A DNA stretch of 64,000 nt from SH-MAG3 sp035461245 (GTDB lineage Bacteria > Gemmatimonadota > Gemmatimonadetes > Longimicrobiales > RSA9): contig DATHVP010000037.1 in assembly GCA_035461245.1 (NCBI GenBank), positions 1-64,000 of the forward strand, given 5' to 3'. The position numbers were made by a program, and so were the translations under genes. The notes under the pieces were generated by a model. It made no database searches and was not told where the DNA came from. It saw only the letters and a list, made by a program, of their open reading frames with translations. Positions 24,374 through 32,535 of the stretch are shown here, piece after piece. How positions within the stretch are numbered: the stretch's first letter is position 1; each line of letters opens with the position of its first letter.

Positions 24374-26185
24374 TCAACGCGCCGTAAAGACGATGGGGAT
24401 CTCCACCCAGACCGCGACGGGCTCATCCCTGTTCATGGCCGGGGAAAACCTCATGGACGCCGCCACGGCCAGCGCGGCCTGGTCCAGCGCCGGATGCCCC
24501 GACTCCCGGGAGATCCGCGTCTGTACCACATTACCGTCCCGGTCGATAAAGAACCAGATGCTCGGGCTGCCGCCGATGCCCGCGTCCCTGAGCAGCGGTG
24601 GATAATTGCGGACGAGAGCGCGCTGCACCTCTTCGACATTGCGCAGCTCGGGCCGCACCGTCATGGGCGTGAACGTCGGCGCCCGGGCCAGCCGCTCCAT
24701 TTCCTCCGCGGTGGCAGGCGGCGCCGGCGGCGCCTGGACCGGCGTCCCCACCGGCGTCCCCATGGGACGCGGCGCGGACGGGTCCGCGCTGGGCGGCTCA
24801 CGCACCAGCGGCTGCCGGGTCGGGGCATCACCGCCCGTTGCCGCCATGAACACGATGGGAATCTCCACCCACACGGGCACGCGCTGCTCCCGGTTGAACG
24901 CCGGCGAGAACTGCATCACGGGGGCCACCAGCATGCCGGCTTCGTCCAGGGCGGCATAGCCGCTGCTGCGGGACAGTTGCGTGGCGGCGACGTTGCCATT
25001 CTCGTCCAGACGGAACCACACGACCACGGTGCCGCCGATGCCGGCATCCCTGAGCATTGGCGGATAGTGGCGGACGAGGGCGCGCTGCACTTCGCTCGCA
25101 TTGCGCAGCGCCGGCCGGACCGTCATGGGTGTGAACACGGGGCCATCCTCGATACGCCGGCTACCTGCGGCCGGTGGCGTGTCACTGACGAAGGGTGCCA
25201 TGACGACGTCGCGTACTGCCGTTTCCGGCACCTCATGCGACGCTGGCTCCGGCACGGCCGTGACGTCGGCCGCCACTGGCCCCCGGGCACTCAGGGCCGT
25301 GGCGAACAGGACCAGTGCCGCCAGCGCCGCCGCCGCCGCCCTGCCCCGCCGCCGCTGCAGCGGCCACTTCGCGATGCGGCGGATCCGCTCCTCCAGAAAG
25401 ACACGCGGCTCCGCGAAGGTCGCCATGACCAGGGCGCTGGAACTGCGCCGCTGCCCCACTTCCAGCAGCAGCCGGCCGTACGCCCGCGGATTCACGCCCT
25501 GACGCAGGACCCGGGCGTCGCAGTCCAGCTCGATGGCGTTGCGCAGCCGGAGCAGCTGCAGCCAGAGCAGCGGGTTCCACGGCATCAGCGCAACACACAG
25601 CAGTCCACCAAACAGCACCCGGGGGTCGCCGGCGCGGACGTGCTCCCGCTCGTGCGCAAGCAACAGCGACCGCAGGTCTTCCGTGAGCTCCAGCGCCCAC
25701 GAGGGCACCACCACCAGCCCCCGGCGCAGGCCCAGCGCCGCCGGGCCCGTGCTTCCTGAGACATAGACGCGGTCCCCGTCCAGATCGGCCGCTCGCCAGC
25801 CCCGACGGGCGACCGCCACACTCCCCAGCGCCCAGCCCAGGTACGCCAGCGCCAGCACCGTCAGCACCAGCCAGCAGGCCAGCGCCGCGCCCGTGATGCC
25901 CCAGCCCGGCCCGGTGGCCATGGCTGACGCGGGGCCGATGGCCTCCAGCAGCACCGGCGCCGAGGGCAGCGCAGGCAGGGGCGCCGGCAACGCGCCCGGC
26001 CAGCCCTCCCGCGGTACCAGCCGCAACAGCCAGGGCAGCGTGACTGACGCGCCCAGGGCCACGACCCAGCCCCAGCGTGCCGGACGACCCGACCACCGGG
26101 CCGACTGCTCCCACGCCAGCGCGCCGGCCGCAAGCACCGCCGAAATCGCGCCGCAGTAAATCATCCACGCTGCCACTGTGCTCAT
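24374..26185 (-). CDS. BlaR1-type M56 metallopeptidase with two TonB C-terminal domains
   Basis: 603 residues. Residues 1-125 form three or four membrane helices, and the zinc site HEREH is at 178-182 (LLLAHEREHVRAGDP), as in BlaR1/MecR1. Another helix follows near 275-300 (AAAALAALVLFATAL). The penicillin-sensing domain of BlaR1 is absent. In its place are two TonB C-terminal-like domains, at about 360-455 and 505-603, each beginning FTPMTVRP.LRN and containing YPP.LRDAGIGG. The start overlaps the blaI stop (ATGA). By analogy the peptidase would cut BlaI on a signal; the TonB modules could contact outer-membrane receptors. The link between them is inference. Confidence 0.9.
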   Translation of the reverse strand: MSTVAAWMIYCGAISAVLAAGALAWEQSARWSGRPARWGWVVALGASVTLPWLLRLVPREGWPGALPAPLPALPSAPVLLEAIGPASAMATGPGWGITGAALACWLVLTVLALAYLGWALGSVAVARRGWRAADLDGDRVYVSGSTGPAALGLRRGLVVVPSWALELTEDLRSLLLAHEREHVRAGDPRVLFGGLLCVALMPWNPLLWLQLLRLRNAIELDCDARVLRQGVNPRAYGRLLLEVGQRRSSSALVMATFAEPRVFLEERIRRIAKWPLQRRRGRAAAAALAALVLFATALSARGPVAADVTAVPEPASHEVPETAVRDVVMAPFVSDTPPAAGSRRIEDGPVFTPMTVRPALRNASEVQRALVRHYPPMLRDAGIGGTVVVWFRLDENGNVAATQLSRSSGYAALDEAGMLVAPVMQFSPAFNREQRVPVWVEIPIVFMAATGGDAPTRQPLVREPPSADPSAPRPMGTPVGTPVQAPPAPPATAEEMERLARAPTFTPMTVRPELRNVEEVQRALVRNYPPLLRDAGIGGSPSIWFFIDRDGNVVQTRISRESGHPALDQAALAVAASMRFSPAMNRDEPVAVWVEIPIVFTAR

Positions 26186-26565
26186 GTCCCCTCCTCGTCC
26201 AGTCGCTCGTCCAGCATCCGCCGCATGGATTCCAGCTGCTCCTTCGTCAGGCCCCGCTGCGACACCAGCTGCGTCAGCAGCAGCTCCGGTGATCCGCGAA
26301 ACAGCTTCCTCGTCAGCCGCTGAACCGCGCTCGCGCCCGCCTCCGTGCGCTCCACCAGCGGGTAATAGCGGTAGGCGCGTCCCTCTTCCTCGTGCGAGAC
26401 GTGCCCCTTGTCCTCCAACGTCCGCAGGATCGTCAGGACCGTCGTGTATGCCAGCTCGTCCGTCAGCGACCGCTGCACTTCCGCGACGGTGGACGGCCCG
26501 TGTTCCCAGAGCACGTCCATGATGTCCAGTTCCCGGTCCGTAAACGCGATCTCCATCGCCCTCAT
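26182..26565 (-). CDS. BlaI/MecI-family repressor
   Basis: 127 residues. An N-terminal winged helix (FTDRELDIMDVLWEHGPSTVAEVQ, YTTVLTILRTLEDKGHVSHEEEGRAYRYYPL) is followed by a C-terminal helical dimerisation region (LFRGSPELLLTQLVSQRGLTKEQLE). The family represses its own operon and is inactivated by proteolysis by the M56 partner, here encoded immediately downstream. ATGs at 26565 and 26556 are both possible. A promoter with two dyads just upstream is its likely target. Confidence 0.93.
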   Translation of the reverse strand: MRAMEIAFTDRELDIMDVLWEHGPSTVAEVQRSLTDELAYTTVLTILRTLEDKGHVSHEEEGRAYRYYPLVERTEAGASAVQRLTRKLFRGSPELLLTQLVSQRGLTKEQLESMRRMLDERLDEEGT

Positions 26566-26594
26566 CCGTCCCTGTTGTCTGTTTGGGTGGCGTA

Positions 26595-26656
26595 TACTAC
26601 GCCACTAGTAGAACAGTCTACGGCACGCTGCCGGGCGTGTCAACTAGCGGGCTAGT
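26595..26656 (-). promoter_or_regulatory. Promoter of the blaI operon with two palindromic operators
   Basis: On the minus strand TTGACA (26638-26643) and TAGACT (26615-26620) are exactly 17 bases apart. A perfect dyad GTAGACTGTTCTAC (26608-26621) covers the -10, and a second, ACTAGCCCGCTAGT (26643-26656), abuts the -35. A further imperfect CTAC-N7-GTAG pair lies at 26597-26611. Placement and half-sites suit autorepression by the BlaI protein. Confidence 0.85.
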
Positions 26657-26738
26657 AGCGGTCGGTGCGGGGCAGGAGGCGGGCGCGGTCCCGGCCAGGC
26701 GGCGGGCCCGTGGTACGAGCAGTGGATGGTAGTGCGAG

Positions 26739-26766
26739 GGCGGCGGCCGTGGTTGCGGCCGCCGCC
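26739..26766 (-). terminator. Hairpin terminator after the 150-residue hypothetical gene
   Basis: GGCGGCGGCCG and CGGCCGCCGCC pair over 11 bp around a six-base loop, 16 bases past the stop codon. There is no clear T-tract on the minus strand. Confidence 0.55.
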
Positions 26767-26782
26767 GTGCGCGGGTTCGGCG

Positions 26783-27235
26783 TCAGGCCTGCTCGATGAC
26801 GTAGCAGACGCGCCAGTTGCTCATGTTCTCCGGATCCGCGGGATTGATATCCGCGCCACTGTCGTCGCCGGGGCCATACCAGCCGACCCAGCCGGAGGGC
26901 GGACCGCGGAACTCGCGGCGGTAGGTATCGAGCTGGTCGTTGGCGGAGAGCGTGTCGATTTCCTCGCCCTTGAGTTCGACGACGATGTGGTCCTCGACGG
27001 GCCCTTCGAAGATGGTCCGGTTCAGGACGACCTTGTTCCATGCGGGATGGTCGGAGATGTCGTAGTGGCCCTGCTCAGGGAACCGCATCTCCTGCACGAT
27101 GCCACCCGCGTTCTCAGTGGCGACGCGCGTGGTGAAGCGGAATTCGCCCTTTTCCTTCCAGGCGGGCTCCATCTTGTCCAGGATCTGGATCCAACGCAGA
27201 ACCACTCTGATCCTGCCGCCGGTCTGCTCCGCCAT
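26783..27235 (-). CDS. Hypothetical cytoplasmic protein
   Basis: 150 residues from the ATG at 27235 (AAGGAG six bases before). Basic-aromatic N-terminal half (RVVLRWIQILDKMEPAWKEKGEFRFTTRV), then FPEQGHYDISDHPAWNKVVLNRTIFEG and an acidic, Gly-rich tail (GWVGWYGPGDDSGADI). The mix of predicted strands suggests a beta-sandwich. No signal peptide and no family recognised. It is divergent from the Usp gene and shares its regulatory region, so it may be co-regulated with the stress genes. Confidence 0.7.
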   Translation of the reverse strand: MAEQTGGRIRVVLRWIQILDKMEPAWKEKGEFRFTTRVATENAGGIVQEMRFPEQGHYDISDHPAWNKVVLNRTIFEGPVEDHIVVELKGEEIDTLSANDQLDTYRREFRGPPSGWVGWYGPGDDSGADINPADPENMSNWRVCYVIEQA

Positions 27236-27335
27236 CGCTTGCTCCTTAGACTGTGTCCGGATTGTTCGGGCCATGGATGCTGGGCCGCGGGAGGGAGCCA
27301 AAATGCAGATAATCCCGGGTGGAAGCAAGCCTCCC

Positions 27336-27402
27336 GGTTAGCGCTTCCCTACAGAGGATCACGTACCTCCCTACAGACCGGGGGTCGCGGGTGGCGCATG
27401 AT
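27336..27402 (+). promoter_or_regulatory. Putative activator sites and -10 region of the Usp gene
   Basis: CCCTACAG occurs twice exactly 22 bases apart (27347-27354 and 27369-27376). The first is preceded by GGTTAG, as in the dps palindrome site. CATGAT (27397-27402) starts 25 bases after the second TCCCT arm, the same spacing as at dps and the porin gene. Confidence 0.45.
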
Positions 27403-27442
27403 GGAGGGGAACCAGTGTCATGCAACAGCCAAGGAGGTGCTT

Positions 27443-28423
27443 GTGTATCGCCGGATTCTCGTACCCCTGGATGGGACCCGATTCGGGGACCAGGCGCTGC
27501 CCCCGGCCATTGATATCGCTGTGCGTACGGGCGCCAGCATTGAACTGGTCCATGTGCACCGCTATACCGAGCGTGAGGGCATGCCCTCGGCCATGCCGCA
27601 GTACCAGTTCCAGCACGTTGCCGAGGCGGATGCCCGCTATGACGCGTCGGTGATGGACCTCGAGAGGCGGGCCCTGGAGGAAACTGCCGCGGACATCGAA
27701 CTGCGTTACCCGGTGGAGGTGCGGACCCGTGTGCTCACCGGACGGACCGCGGACGCGATTCTCGGGGAGGCGGGCGACATCGTCGCGGACCTGGTGGTGC
27801 TGTCTTCGCACGCGCGCTCGGGACTGGAGCGACTGCGGCACGGCAGTGTGGCCCACTCGCTGCTGGCCCACCTGAACGTGCCCACGCTGTGTGTACATCC
27901 AGTGGGCGAGGACACCGACGTGGTGAGCAGGCGGGTGGAGCGGGTCCTGATACCGCTGGACGGGTCGCCGTTTTCCGAACAGATCCTGGAGGCGATGGGG
28001 CCGCTGCTGGCCGCGCTCAAGGCCCAGCCCGCGCTGGTGCACGTGGTCGCGCCGCGACCGTTCCTGGGCTCGGGCACGGATGACACCTACCGCATCATCG
28101 TGAACCGGGAGCAGGCGCTGAACTACCTGCATGACGTGGCGGACCGGTGGCGCGGGCGCATGCCTGAACCGGTGCTGCTGGCGTTCGAGGACGCGCAGCC
28201 GGCCAGCCTGATCGCGGGCCTGCTGAGCGTCGGCGACTACGACATGGTGGCCATGGCCACGCACGGTCGGGGCGGCCTGTCGGCCATGATCATGGGAAGC
28301 GTAGCCAACGACGTCCTCGCGGCCAGCCACGTGCCGATCCTGCTGTACCGGCCGCGTAGCGTGCCGCTGCCAGGCCTGGCGAGTGTTGTCATATCGGGCG
28401 ACTCGCCGGACGCCCGGACGTAG
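27443..28423 (+). CDS. Universal stress protein with two Usp domains
   Basis: 326 residues from a GTG at 27443, with AAGGAGG five bases before. Two UspA folds are in tandem (about 1-150 and 158-310): YRRILVPLDGTRFGDQAL with HARSGLERLRHGSVAHSLL, then VERVLIPLDGSPFSEQIL with THGRGGLSAMIMGSVANDVL. The second carries the ATP-binding G-xx-G-x9-GS pattern; in the first it is altered (SGLERLRHGSVA). Tandem Usp proteins bind ATP and act in stress or dormancy responses in the cytoplasm. The promoter has sites shared with dps. Confidence 0.92.
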   Translation: MYRRILVPLDGTRFGDQALPPAIDIAVRTGASIELVHVHRYTEREGMPSAMPQYQFQHVAEADARYDASVMDLERRALEETAADIELRYPVEVRTRVLTGRTADAILGEAGDIVADLVVLSSHARSGLERLRHGSVAHSLLAHLNVPTLCVHPVGEDTDVVSRRVERVLIPLDGSPFSEQILEAMGPLLAALKAQPALVHVVAPRPFLGSGTDDTYRIIVNREQALNYLHDVADRWRGRMPEPVLLAFEDAQPASLIAGLLSVGDYDMVAMATHGRGGLSAMIMGSVANDVLAASHVPILLYRPRSVPLPGLASVVISGDSPDART

Positions 28424-28495
28424 GCGCGCAGGCGAGCGAGGCGGACCCTGCCGCCATGACTCTGGCAGATTGCCGGGAGGGGTGATTATTCTTGA

Positions 28496-28516
28496 TCACC
28501 GGCAAGATGCCGGTGA
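28496..28516 (+). promoter_or_regulatory. Small hairpin overlapping the Usp terminator
   Basis: TCACCGGC-AAGAT-GCCGGTGA is a perfect 8-bp hairpin. Its last four bases are also the first four of the 14-bp terminator stem at 28513-28548, so the two compete. Confidence 0.5.
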
Positions 28517-28548
28517 CCCGGCCGGCACAACGATGCCGGCCGGGTCAC
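28513..28548 (+). terminator. Strong hairpin after the Usp gene
   Basis: GTGACCCGGCCGGC and GCCGGCCGGGTCAC form a perfect 14-bp stem with an eight-base loop, 90 bases past the Usp stop and 27 before the next start. No T-tract follows. Confidence 0.65.
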
Positions 28549-28574
28549 ATCTACCCTCATCCGGGGCAACCTCC

Positions 28575-29096
28575 ATGGATTCGACTTGCCGTCCGAAGAA
28601 GGGCCGCGCCGTGCGCATCGCAGCGTGGACCTGTGCGCTGGCCCTGCTGCTGCTGCCACTGCGCACCCACGCGCAGGTGGCACCACAGCACCAGCAGGTC
28701 ATTTCAGCCAACCCGTTCGGCCTGCTGCTGGAGTGGTTCAACGCCGAGTACGAGCGCATCGTGTCCGAGTCGTCCACGGCGGGCGTGGGTGGGTCAACGT
28801 TCAAGACGGATGAGGACGGCAGGTTCGTCAACGCGGATGTGTTCTGGCGATTCTATCCGTCGGGCGAGCCCCTGGACGGCTGGGCCTTTGGAGCCAAGGT
28901 CGGCGTCACGTCAGTGGAGGATGAGACCTTCTTCGGCTACGGCTTTGATGCCAACCGGAGCTGGCTGCTGGGACGCAACAACAACTTCTATGTGGGTATT
29001 GGCTTCGGGCTGAAGCGGCTCTACGGCAATACCGACGAACTCGATATTTCCGTCATCCCGACGTTCCGCATCGTGAATATCGGCATCGCGTTCTGA
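28575..29096 (+). CDS. Small exported barrel-like protein
   Basis: 173 residues from the ATG at 28575, with a signal peptide (VRIAAWTCALALLLLPLRTHAQ). The mature part looks like an outer-membrane eight-stranded barrel (VISANPFGLLLEWFNAEYERIV, FVNADVFWRFYPSG, GWAFGAKVGVTSV, FYVGIGFGLKRLYG), ending in the strand FRIVNIGIAF with terminal Phe. It resembles DUF3575-type proteins in the GL..LEWFN.EYER start. Function unknown. It is convergent with the acylase gene. Confidence 0.7.
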   Translation: MDSTCRPKKGRAVRIAAWTCALALLLLPLRTHAQVAPQHQQVISANPFGLLLEWFNAEYERIVSESSTAGVGGSTFKTDEDGRFVNADVFWRFYPSGEPLDGWAFGAKVGVTSVEDETFFGYGFDANRSWLLGRNNNFYVGIGFGLKRLYGNTDELDISVIPTFRIVNIGIAF

Positions 29097-29110
29097 CGGC
29101 GATACCTGCG

Positions 29111-29149
29111 CCACCGGGACCTGCCCGTCCCCCCGGGCGGTCCCGGTGG
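29111..29149. terminator. Bidirectional terminator between convergent genes
   Basis: CCACCGGGACC and GGTCCCGGTGG pair over 11 bp. An inner GCCCG/CGGGC extends the stem around a C-rich loop. It fills the short gap between the barrel gene and the acylase gene. Confidence 0.75.
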
Positions 29150-29153
29150 TCCT

Positions 29154-31376
29154 TCAGCGTCCGGGCCGGTACCGGCGGACGGTCGCTGTCTCGATCTCCC
29201 GCTCCGTCCAGTACACCCGCTTCATCCGGTTGTCCGCGAACATGGCGGCCTGTGAGTCATGGTATGGCGATGCAGGGTCGGGGCTCTGCCCGTAGCCCAG
29301 CACCGAATAGGCCCGGGGCGTCTCGCCGAACTCGATGGCGATGACCCAGCCGTCGCCGCCGTTCACGACGCGGCTGCCATCGTCCGCCGACGCGAAGTTC
29401 AAAACCCGGAAGCAGCCGAGGGCGCCGGCACACCCACCCACCGGCACGTCTACGGAGCCGCGCCTGACCCTGTGCACGTCTCCCCAGGCGACGTCCCACG
29501 CACCGAACCGGCGAGCGGTTTCCGGTACGGCCCAGGTGAATGCAGCGGCCGCGCGCACCGGGTCAGCGAGCCCCGAGGGGGTGGTGAGCGGCGCCGACGG
29601 ATCCCAGGCGACGGCGTGGGGCTCGGCGCCGGCCAGCAGGCTGCGGTAGCGATTCCACCACGTCTCGAACAGCACGCCGCCACGGCTGCCCGCTGCAGCC
29701 GTCCGGTCCCATGCCTCCAGCAGCGCGAGGGCACGGGCTGTCGCGCTGTCGGGACCGGCCCCGCGCACGGCACTGATGAGGTCATCAACCACCCGCTCGG
29801 CGAGCAGCATGCGCATGCTGTGCTTCGTCGCTACGACGTCCTCCAGGCTGAAGCGGCGATCGTTGTGCAGCAGCTCGAGGCCATGCTGGCTGCGCAGGCG
29901 CAGGCTGGGCGACTCGACCTCGAAGCTGAACGTGTCCGGCAGAACCTGGTTGAGGTTCGTGTAATGCGGCGAGTCGTTCTCGTTGCGTATGTAGCCGCCC
30001 GGCGGGTTATGTAGCTGCGGCAACTCATCGAACGTGACCACGTCCTGCCACATGTCGCCGCTGCGCGTCGCCAGGATGGCGACAGTATCACCGCCGGGTG
30101 CGTGAGGGAGGCGTGGCGCGGCGGCCATCCACACGTAGAAGATGTTTCCTTCCCGGTCCGCATAGGTGAAGTTCGACGTCGTGCGTGCGCCGATGCGCAT
30201 GGCGTCCTGCCACTCCGCAAGGCTCCGCGCCTTCATCATCGCCAGCCACTGCTCGCCGGCGCGGTGCTCGCCAAGGCGGGCCGGGCGGTAGATGTAGACC
30301 AGGCTGTCGGCACGGTGGACGACCGGTCCCCACGGGGAACTCCACAGGGTACGCGTCGCCGAGGCAATCGCCCCGTCATCAGCGCGATACTCGACGACGA
30401 CGTCCTCCCGCTGCAACGGGTAGGAGGCGCCGTCCAGCAGCACGTGGTCCGGCCGCTGTCCATCCACGCGCACCGCATAGTACTCATGCGAACGCGACGC
30501 ATTGTTCGTCGTCGCGAAGCCCAGGTACGGGTTGAAGCCGCCGATGACGGTGAAGGGTCCGCCGATGCGGAAATCGCCATAGAAATCGAGTTCGCCATCC
30601 ACGCGGACGTGAGCCTCGTAGTAGCCGGCGCTCCAGGACAGGTGCGGGTTGCGCAGCAGGATGGCGTTGCCGCTGGTGGTCCGCTCCGGCGCCAGGGCCC
30701 ACGCATTCGATCCGACGTTGCCCGGTGCCTGCGCCATGACGTCGCCGTCCACGCCGTCGGTGCCGGCATCAGTCCCCGCAGTGGCGGGCACCGTCCGCGG
30801 GTCCGTGGAATCCGCCAGCAGCCGGCGCCGGAATGAGTCCAGCGGCCCGTCCGTCGGCCAGTTGATGTCCCGGGCGAGGATGTCCACCGGCGTGAAGTCA
30901 GGGGTGACCCAGTCCGGCAGCCGGTCGCCGTGCGTGCGAATGTAGTGGTTCAGCCCCGCGGCGAACCCGGTATAGATATCGCGCGTGTCCTGTTGCAGGG
31001 ACGAGAACGTCTCCATCGCCCTGGCGTGACGCTGGCGAGCGCGGGCGTCGGCGTCGATACGGCCACTGCCGTCGGCCAGGGCCAGGCGACCCCGCGTGCC
31101 CTGCAGGCTGCGTACGACGACTGCGCCATGGTCCTCGAGCTGGACCCACGCCAGCGCGAAAGCTGCGGCCTCCAGGTTGTCCGCCCGGATATGCGGGATG
31201 CCGTGCTCGGTGCGTCGGATCTCCACCTGCTCCGCCAGGTGCGGTGCGGTGGCAGGCCGATTGGCCGGATGCACTGATGGCGCGACGCAGCCGGCGGCTG
31301 AGAGCGTGAGCAGGAGGACGGCCCTGACGGCATGGGCCCGGGCACGCGACGGCAGGGTGGCTTCAGCAGGTTTCAT
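29154..31376 (-). CDS. Penicillin-acylase-family Ntn hydrolase, lipoprotein
   Basis: 740 residues from the ATG at 31376 (31397 also possible). The N-terminus is a lipoprotein signal with lipobox SAAGC (Cys30). Family landmarks: EIRRTEHGIPHIRADN, then an alpha chain up to about residue 222, the cleavage and nucleophile site GSNAWALAPERTTSG (Ser223), FTVIGGFNPYLGFATTNNAS, and a long beta chain with HNPPGGYIRNENDSPHY. The precursor cuts itself so that Ser223 becomes the free N-terminal nucleophile. The motifs resemble acyl-homoserine-lactone and aculeacin acylases more than penicillin G acylase, so amide bonds of fatty-acyl compounds are likely targets. It would be membrane-anchored in the periplasm. 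Confidence 0.9.
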   Translation of the reverse strand: MKPAEATLPSRARAHAVRAVLLLTLSAAGCVAPSVHPANRPATAPHLAEQVEIRRTEHGIPHIRADNLEAAAFALAWVQLEDHGAVVVRSLQGTRGRLALADGSGRIDADARARQRHARAMETFSSLQQDTRDIYTGFAAGLNHYIRTHGDRLPDWVTPDFTPVDILARDINWPTDGPLDSFRRRLLADSTDPRTVPATAGTDAGTDGVDGDVMAQAPGNVGSNAWALAPERTTSGNAILLRNPHLSWSAGYYEAHVRVDGELDFYGDFRIGGPFTVIGGFNPYLGFATTNNASRSHEYYAVRVDGQRPDHVLLDGASYPLQREDVVVEYRADDGAIASATRTLWSSPWGPVVHRADSLVYIYRPARLGEHRAGEQWLAMMKARSLAEWQDAMRIGARTTSNFTYADREGNIFYVWMAAAPRLPHAPGGDTVAILATRSGDMWQDVVTFDELPQLHNPPGGYIRNENDSPHYTNLNQVLPDTFSFEVESPSLRLRSQHGLELLHNDRRFSLEDVVATKHSMRMLLAERVVDDLISAVRGAGPDSATARALALLEAWDRTAAAGSRGGVLFETWWNRYRSLLAGAEPHAVAWDPSAPLTTPSGLADPVRAAAAFTWAVPETARRFGAWDVAWGDVHRVRRGSVDVPVGGCAGALGCFRVLNFASADDGSRVVNGGDGWVIAIEFGETPRAYSVLGYGQSPDPASPYHDSQAAMFADNRMKRVYWTEREIETATVRRYRPGR

Positions 31377-31622
31377 GGATCCACAGGCATCGTTCATGGC
31401 AGCGATGCCTGAGTGTAGCCGCGCAGGCGCCGTGTGGCCAGCGGCCGCAGCGCTGCTACTCCCGCGCCTGCACCGGTGACCCCGCACCTCCCTCCGGCGC
31501 GGCGCGGGCGCAGGATCCGCCCGACCTGACACCGCCGCCACGAGATCGTGGCGGCCCTCAGGAGGATGGTGTACGGCGGTCCCGCTGCATGTCCAGCCGG
31601 GGCTGCACCGGTCACATCGCCA

Positions 31623-32330
31623 TCAGTCGTGGCGCGTAAGCGTGAGCCCGGAAACCGTGGCCTCAGTGTTGTGGCCGAAGCGGACGCCATACAGTCCGTC
31701 AGTGGTGGCGAGACGCCCGTCCTGCACGACGTCGCCAACTTCATAGCTGGCCACGACAGTGCCATTGATGGCGCACGACACGGTCCCGTCCCGCACCGTC
31801 ACGGCGATCTGCTGGGTCACTGACTCGCCCTGCCCCGCCGCCCGGCTGACTGCGGTGTGCTCCTCGCCGCGGCGTCCGTTCATCTGGAACGGTTCGGGAC
31901 CGAACCCGCGCACGATGAACCGGCCGTCGCCATACGCGGCGCAGTACAGGTAATTTTCATCGTCCGTGCCCATTCCGTTGGCGGCTATGACAATGCCGTA
32001 CGGGTGGGGGTGGTTGTTGAGAGCCATGTACTCGTGCTCTGTGAACGTGGCCGACACCGTATAGTTGCCGGTGGCGGTTTCACCCTCCCGCCAGTACGTC
32101 ACCGCCGGGCCGGTCCGGACGTGCAGGTTCCCGTCCCGCATCTCCAGCTTCGCGTCCCCCAGTCGCAGTCCGGCCCGTACCTCCTGCGCGTCGATCCGGC
32201 CCGCCCAGCCCTCGACGTGGATCCCGCCGCCCGCAACGGCGATGGACTCGTCCTGCGCCTGACCCGGCGCCGTCCACAGGAGCAGCACGGCTGCCGCTGC
32301 CATGGAAACACAATGAACCCTGTGAGGCAT
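31623..32330 (-). CDS. Exported protein, concanavalin-like fold (DUF1080-like)
   Basis: 235 residues from the ATG at 32330 (GGAGGACAC upstream), with a signal peptide ending APGQAQ. The body looks like a beta-sandwich as in family-16-like lectin/glucanase folds: ATGNYTVSATFTEHEYMALNNH, PYGIVIAANGMGTDDENYLYC, QIAVTVRDGTVSCAINGTVVASY and GLYGVRFGHNTEATVSGLTL. Proteins of this type usually bind sugars or act on glycosides; no catalytic residues were identified. It is divergent from dps and shares the intergenic palindrome region. Confidence 0.75.
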   Translation of the reverse strand: MPHRVHCVSMAAAAVLLLWTAPGQAQDESIAVAGGGIHVEGWAGRIDAQEVRAGLRLGDAKLEMRDGNLHVRTGPAVTYWREGETATGNYTVSATFTEHEYMALNNHPHPYGIVIAANGMGTDDENYLYCAAYGDGRFIVRGFGPEPFQMNGRRGEEHTAVSRAAGQGESVTQQIAVTVRDGTVSCAINGTVVASYEVGDVVQDGRLATTDGLYGVRFGHNTEATVSGLTLTRHD

Positions 32331-32453
32331 GGTGTGTCCTCCTGCTGGAAGTGTGAATCGGGTGGACGGCACGCTGCGTTACGCCGTGTCCTGGAATCTG
32401 ACGCCGGTATCCGCCCGCCACAACCCGGGCTCCGCCACTTTCCGCACCCCGGT

Positions 32454-32497
32454 TAGGGGATTCCCCTACAGCACACCGCCGCCGTTCAGCATATCCT
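32454..32497 (+). promoter_or_regulatory. Palindromic activator site and -10 region of dps
   Basis: TAGGGGATTCCCCTA (32454-32468) is a perfect 7-1-7 palindrome. TATCCT (32492-32497) starts 25 bases past its TCCCCT arm, putting the palindrome centre near -42 relative to a start about seven bases further on. The dps start codon is at 32536. Confidence 0.6.
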
Positions 32498-32535
32498 CCG
32501 GGAGCCGCAAACCAACCCACTCCGGAGATGGTGAC

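Noticed and set aside
26701..26735. Possible fourth site of the constant-loop hairpins (GTGGATGGTAGTGCGAG)
   Set aside because: Only the linker-like GTGGATGGT is shared; no paired stem with an 11-nt loop is present.
28428..28451. Possible single hairpin of the constant-loop family after usp
   Set aside because: GCAGG/CCTGC pairs and the loop contains GAGCGAGGC, but the loop is 14 nt and the stem short. Kept only as a weak candidate within the first finding, not as a feature.
32454..32468. GGGGATTCCCC resembling the eukaryotic NF-kappaB site
   Set aside because: The similarity is coincidental in a bacterium; what matters is the palindrome and its spacing to the promoter.
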